From NCBI GenBank assembly GCA_932521025.1, contig OW051473.1, forward strand, positions 3,472,001-3,536,000: a stretch of DNA of 64,000 bases. The letters are read 5' to 3'. Below, piece by piece: positions 62,372 through 64,000 of the stretch (its first letter is position 1; every line of letters starts with the position of its first letter). The DNA is from Oscheius onirici. Taxonomy: Eukaryota; Nematoda; Chromadorea; Rhabditida; Rhabditidae. The notes under the pieces were generated by a model. It was not told the DNA's origin. It made no database searches and saw nothing but the letters and a program-made list of their open reading frames with translations. Both the position numbers and the translations under genes were made by a program.

Positions 62372-64000
62372 TTAAATATCAGTTTCTTTATACACGAGAC
62401 ATGGGATAATCAATGGCTGTCCACCTTTGTTCGGCACCATTATCCTGTGAATTATGTTGCCGCTAACCCGTACGTATGCTCTGTCGGCAGCTGCCGGCTT
62501 ATCATAGCTCTTGTTTTGTACAATGTAGCCATCACGCTCAGTTATATCATCAGGCATTACCTAAAGATATGTCTGTTGAAAAAAAGCTATTTACTCACCT
62601 TGATATTGTGCTCTTTAACCAGTTTGGCTACGTTAGGACTCAGAGGCTCGTATAAAATGTTCTTCTGTTGATATTGTAAATCTGCCAGGATATAATCAAC
62701 TCCCAACTCTCTGGCTTGCTTTGCATTCAAGACAGCTCCTTTCACTGCAAATTATGTTTTCAAGCGGGGCAACAGCTCAATCAGATACCTTGGACAAGCT
62801 TACCACCAGCAGTTTTGATCACTTCAATACCCGTATGCTTTAAAATATGCTCTCCTGCTTGTAAGCCACTAGAAAGCTAAACTAAAAGAAAAACTCAAAG
62901 AATACCTGATGACAGCTCCCTTCGCATCTTCCATTTTTGTTCCCAAATAATGAATTTTTCTAATGTACTCAGTGCCTGCCAGATCAATGCACATAGTCGC
63001 TCTGAAAAATGATTACCTGCTGTGTACCTTACTCACAATGACAGGCCAAAAATTATATAAGCCATGGTGAAAAACATGTAAACTTGTTCAGTAGGTACAA
63101 TGTCTCCAAATCCTGAAATTGCCGGTAGATCTTGAGCAAATGATTCCTACCAACGGTAGCCATAGTTATGAAGCAGAAATAGAATGCTTCAAAATATGAC
63201 CAGCCTTCCCAAGACTGAAAAATGAAAAACATACTAATAGTCTTAAACCAGCTTACTTGAAAAAGAAAACCGCCAATTGCCGTATACGCCAGCAGCACGA
63301 AGAGTACCATGAACACTGGAATGCGTAGCTCGTCGTCCGAAGAAGATTCGGATTCACTGTCAATGTCATCCAAATTTAAAGAACCGGCCTGAAAAAAGTT
63401 GAAAGAGGCAAAAAAGAGGCTTCACCTTGGATGACTGCTCACTTCGCTGCGATTGGGATGTCGACCTGTAGTGATGAGAGATCCTTCTCGATTGACGTCG
63501 AAGCTGAAACCTTTCTATGTTTTTCTTCGTTCTAATTTCGAATGTCACGGTCGTCGACCGTTGTCATTCATAGCCGATGTCATCTGATTCGCAATGCATG
63601 TCACCGTAGAAGATCTAAGAAGATCCCCCTTGAGGACAGTTAGAGGCGCTTAGAGGGGATAGAAATGCAAAAATGTTAATGAAATCGCCGAAAACTCTTA
63701 CCGTATAATCTGGCTGTCTTCTTTGAACTAACTGTAACAAGTAATGTGAAATACGCTCAAACAAACATTATCCGTGCTTACCTTTCGCTTGAAAGCTCTG
63801 TAAGATCGATAGAGAAAGCTGAGGAATTCGGAGAGAAATTTTCCAATGTCAGCAATAGTGACGAGAAGAAGAGGGATCCCAAAAAGAGCAAAAATGATAC
63901 ATGCAACTCTTCCATGGGTTGTGGCCGGTACAAGATTTCCGTATCCTGAAATATCTAAAGTATAAACAAAAAAAAAGGCATACCGATGGTAGTGATGACA
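62372..64000 (-). CDS. twk: TWK-type two-pore-domain K+ channel (5' partial)
   Basis: The gene runs off the right edge. The first pore is at the edge, with filter TTIGYGN followed by LVPATTHGRVACIIFALFG and the M2 helix (near 63780-63990). A long cytosolic M2-M3 linker rich in S/R follows (RRQSRRISHHYRSTSQSQ, DDIDSESESSSDDE). M3 is PVFMVLFVLLAYTAIGGFLF (near 63300). The second pore is EAFYFCFITMATVG with filter TVGFGD (63080-63200), then M4. After M4 comes the TWK-typical ATMCIDLAGTEYIRKIHYLG. The C-terminal cytosolic tail (about 62372-62890) ends VYKETDI. The family passes background K+ current as dimers. The S/D/E cluster in the linker offers many phosphorylation sites. One exon in the linker (about 63500-63640) could not be resolved with confidence. 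Confidence 0.88.

Overview
The window looks like a gene-dense, intron-rich animal genome, most probably a nematode. The best evidence is an actin of 376 residues with the nematode cytoplasmic/muscle sequence type. Other nematode-type families support it: an EB-module secreted protein, an IRG-7-like EGF/vWA-like/C-type-lectin protein, a TWK-type potassium channel and an HLH-13-type bHLH factor. Introns are very short (mostly about 37-45 nt, several near 30) and end in TTTCAG, TTTAG or unusually often AAG. Several start codons sit directly behind an unpaired TTTCAG, as expected for spliced-leader trans-splicing. Gene models below were built by hand from splice signals and reading frame; outer boundaries are firmer than each internal junction. 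Another small ecdysozoan (for example a tardigrade) is not excluded.

Layout. 1-1828 (+): EB-module protein with two candidate 3' terminal exons, converging on 1868-2373 (-), an HLH-13/FER3/PTF1A-type bHLH factor. 2951-17032 (-): one giant gene of about 49 exons and roughly 3,900 residues that I do not recognise. 17033-20460: the largest stretch without a gene. 20461-24773 (+): a very histidine-rich protein, followed by 25014-26419 (+), a CCDC149-like coiled-coil protein. 26457-31141 (-): a secreted array of about 18 Kazal-like domains, divergent from 32195-40145 (+), a large secreted IRG-7-like protein. 40199-40881 (-): a KCTD-type BTB/T1 protein. 41693-42773 (-) and 43258-44099 (+): two head-to-head paralogues of unknown function joined by a near-identical inverted repeat; the + copy looks damaged. 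46199-48836 (+): actin. 50036-52995 (+): VPS3/TGFBRAP1. 53397-55790 (+): TMEM87. 56149-58981 (+): tubulin cofactor E-like (TBCEL). 59458-61888 (-): acyl-CoA synthetase/4CL-like enzyme. 62057-62357 (+): a small unknown protein. 62372-64000 (-): a two-pore K+ channel running off the right edge.

Working relations. Two pairs have the spacing of nematode operons, about 100-150 nt from poly(A) signal to next start with a TTTCAG at the downstream start: giant gene to hlh-13, and VPS3 to TMEM87 (both endomembrane trafficking). The Kazal array and the IRG-7-like protein are both secreted and share a 1 kb divergent promoter region, which fits a defence or extracellular-matrix role. Four convergent pairs have stops only 14-53 nt apart, some with overlapping poly(A) signals.
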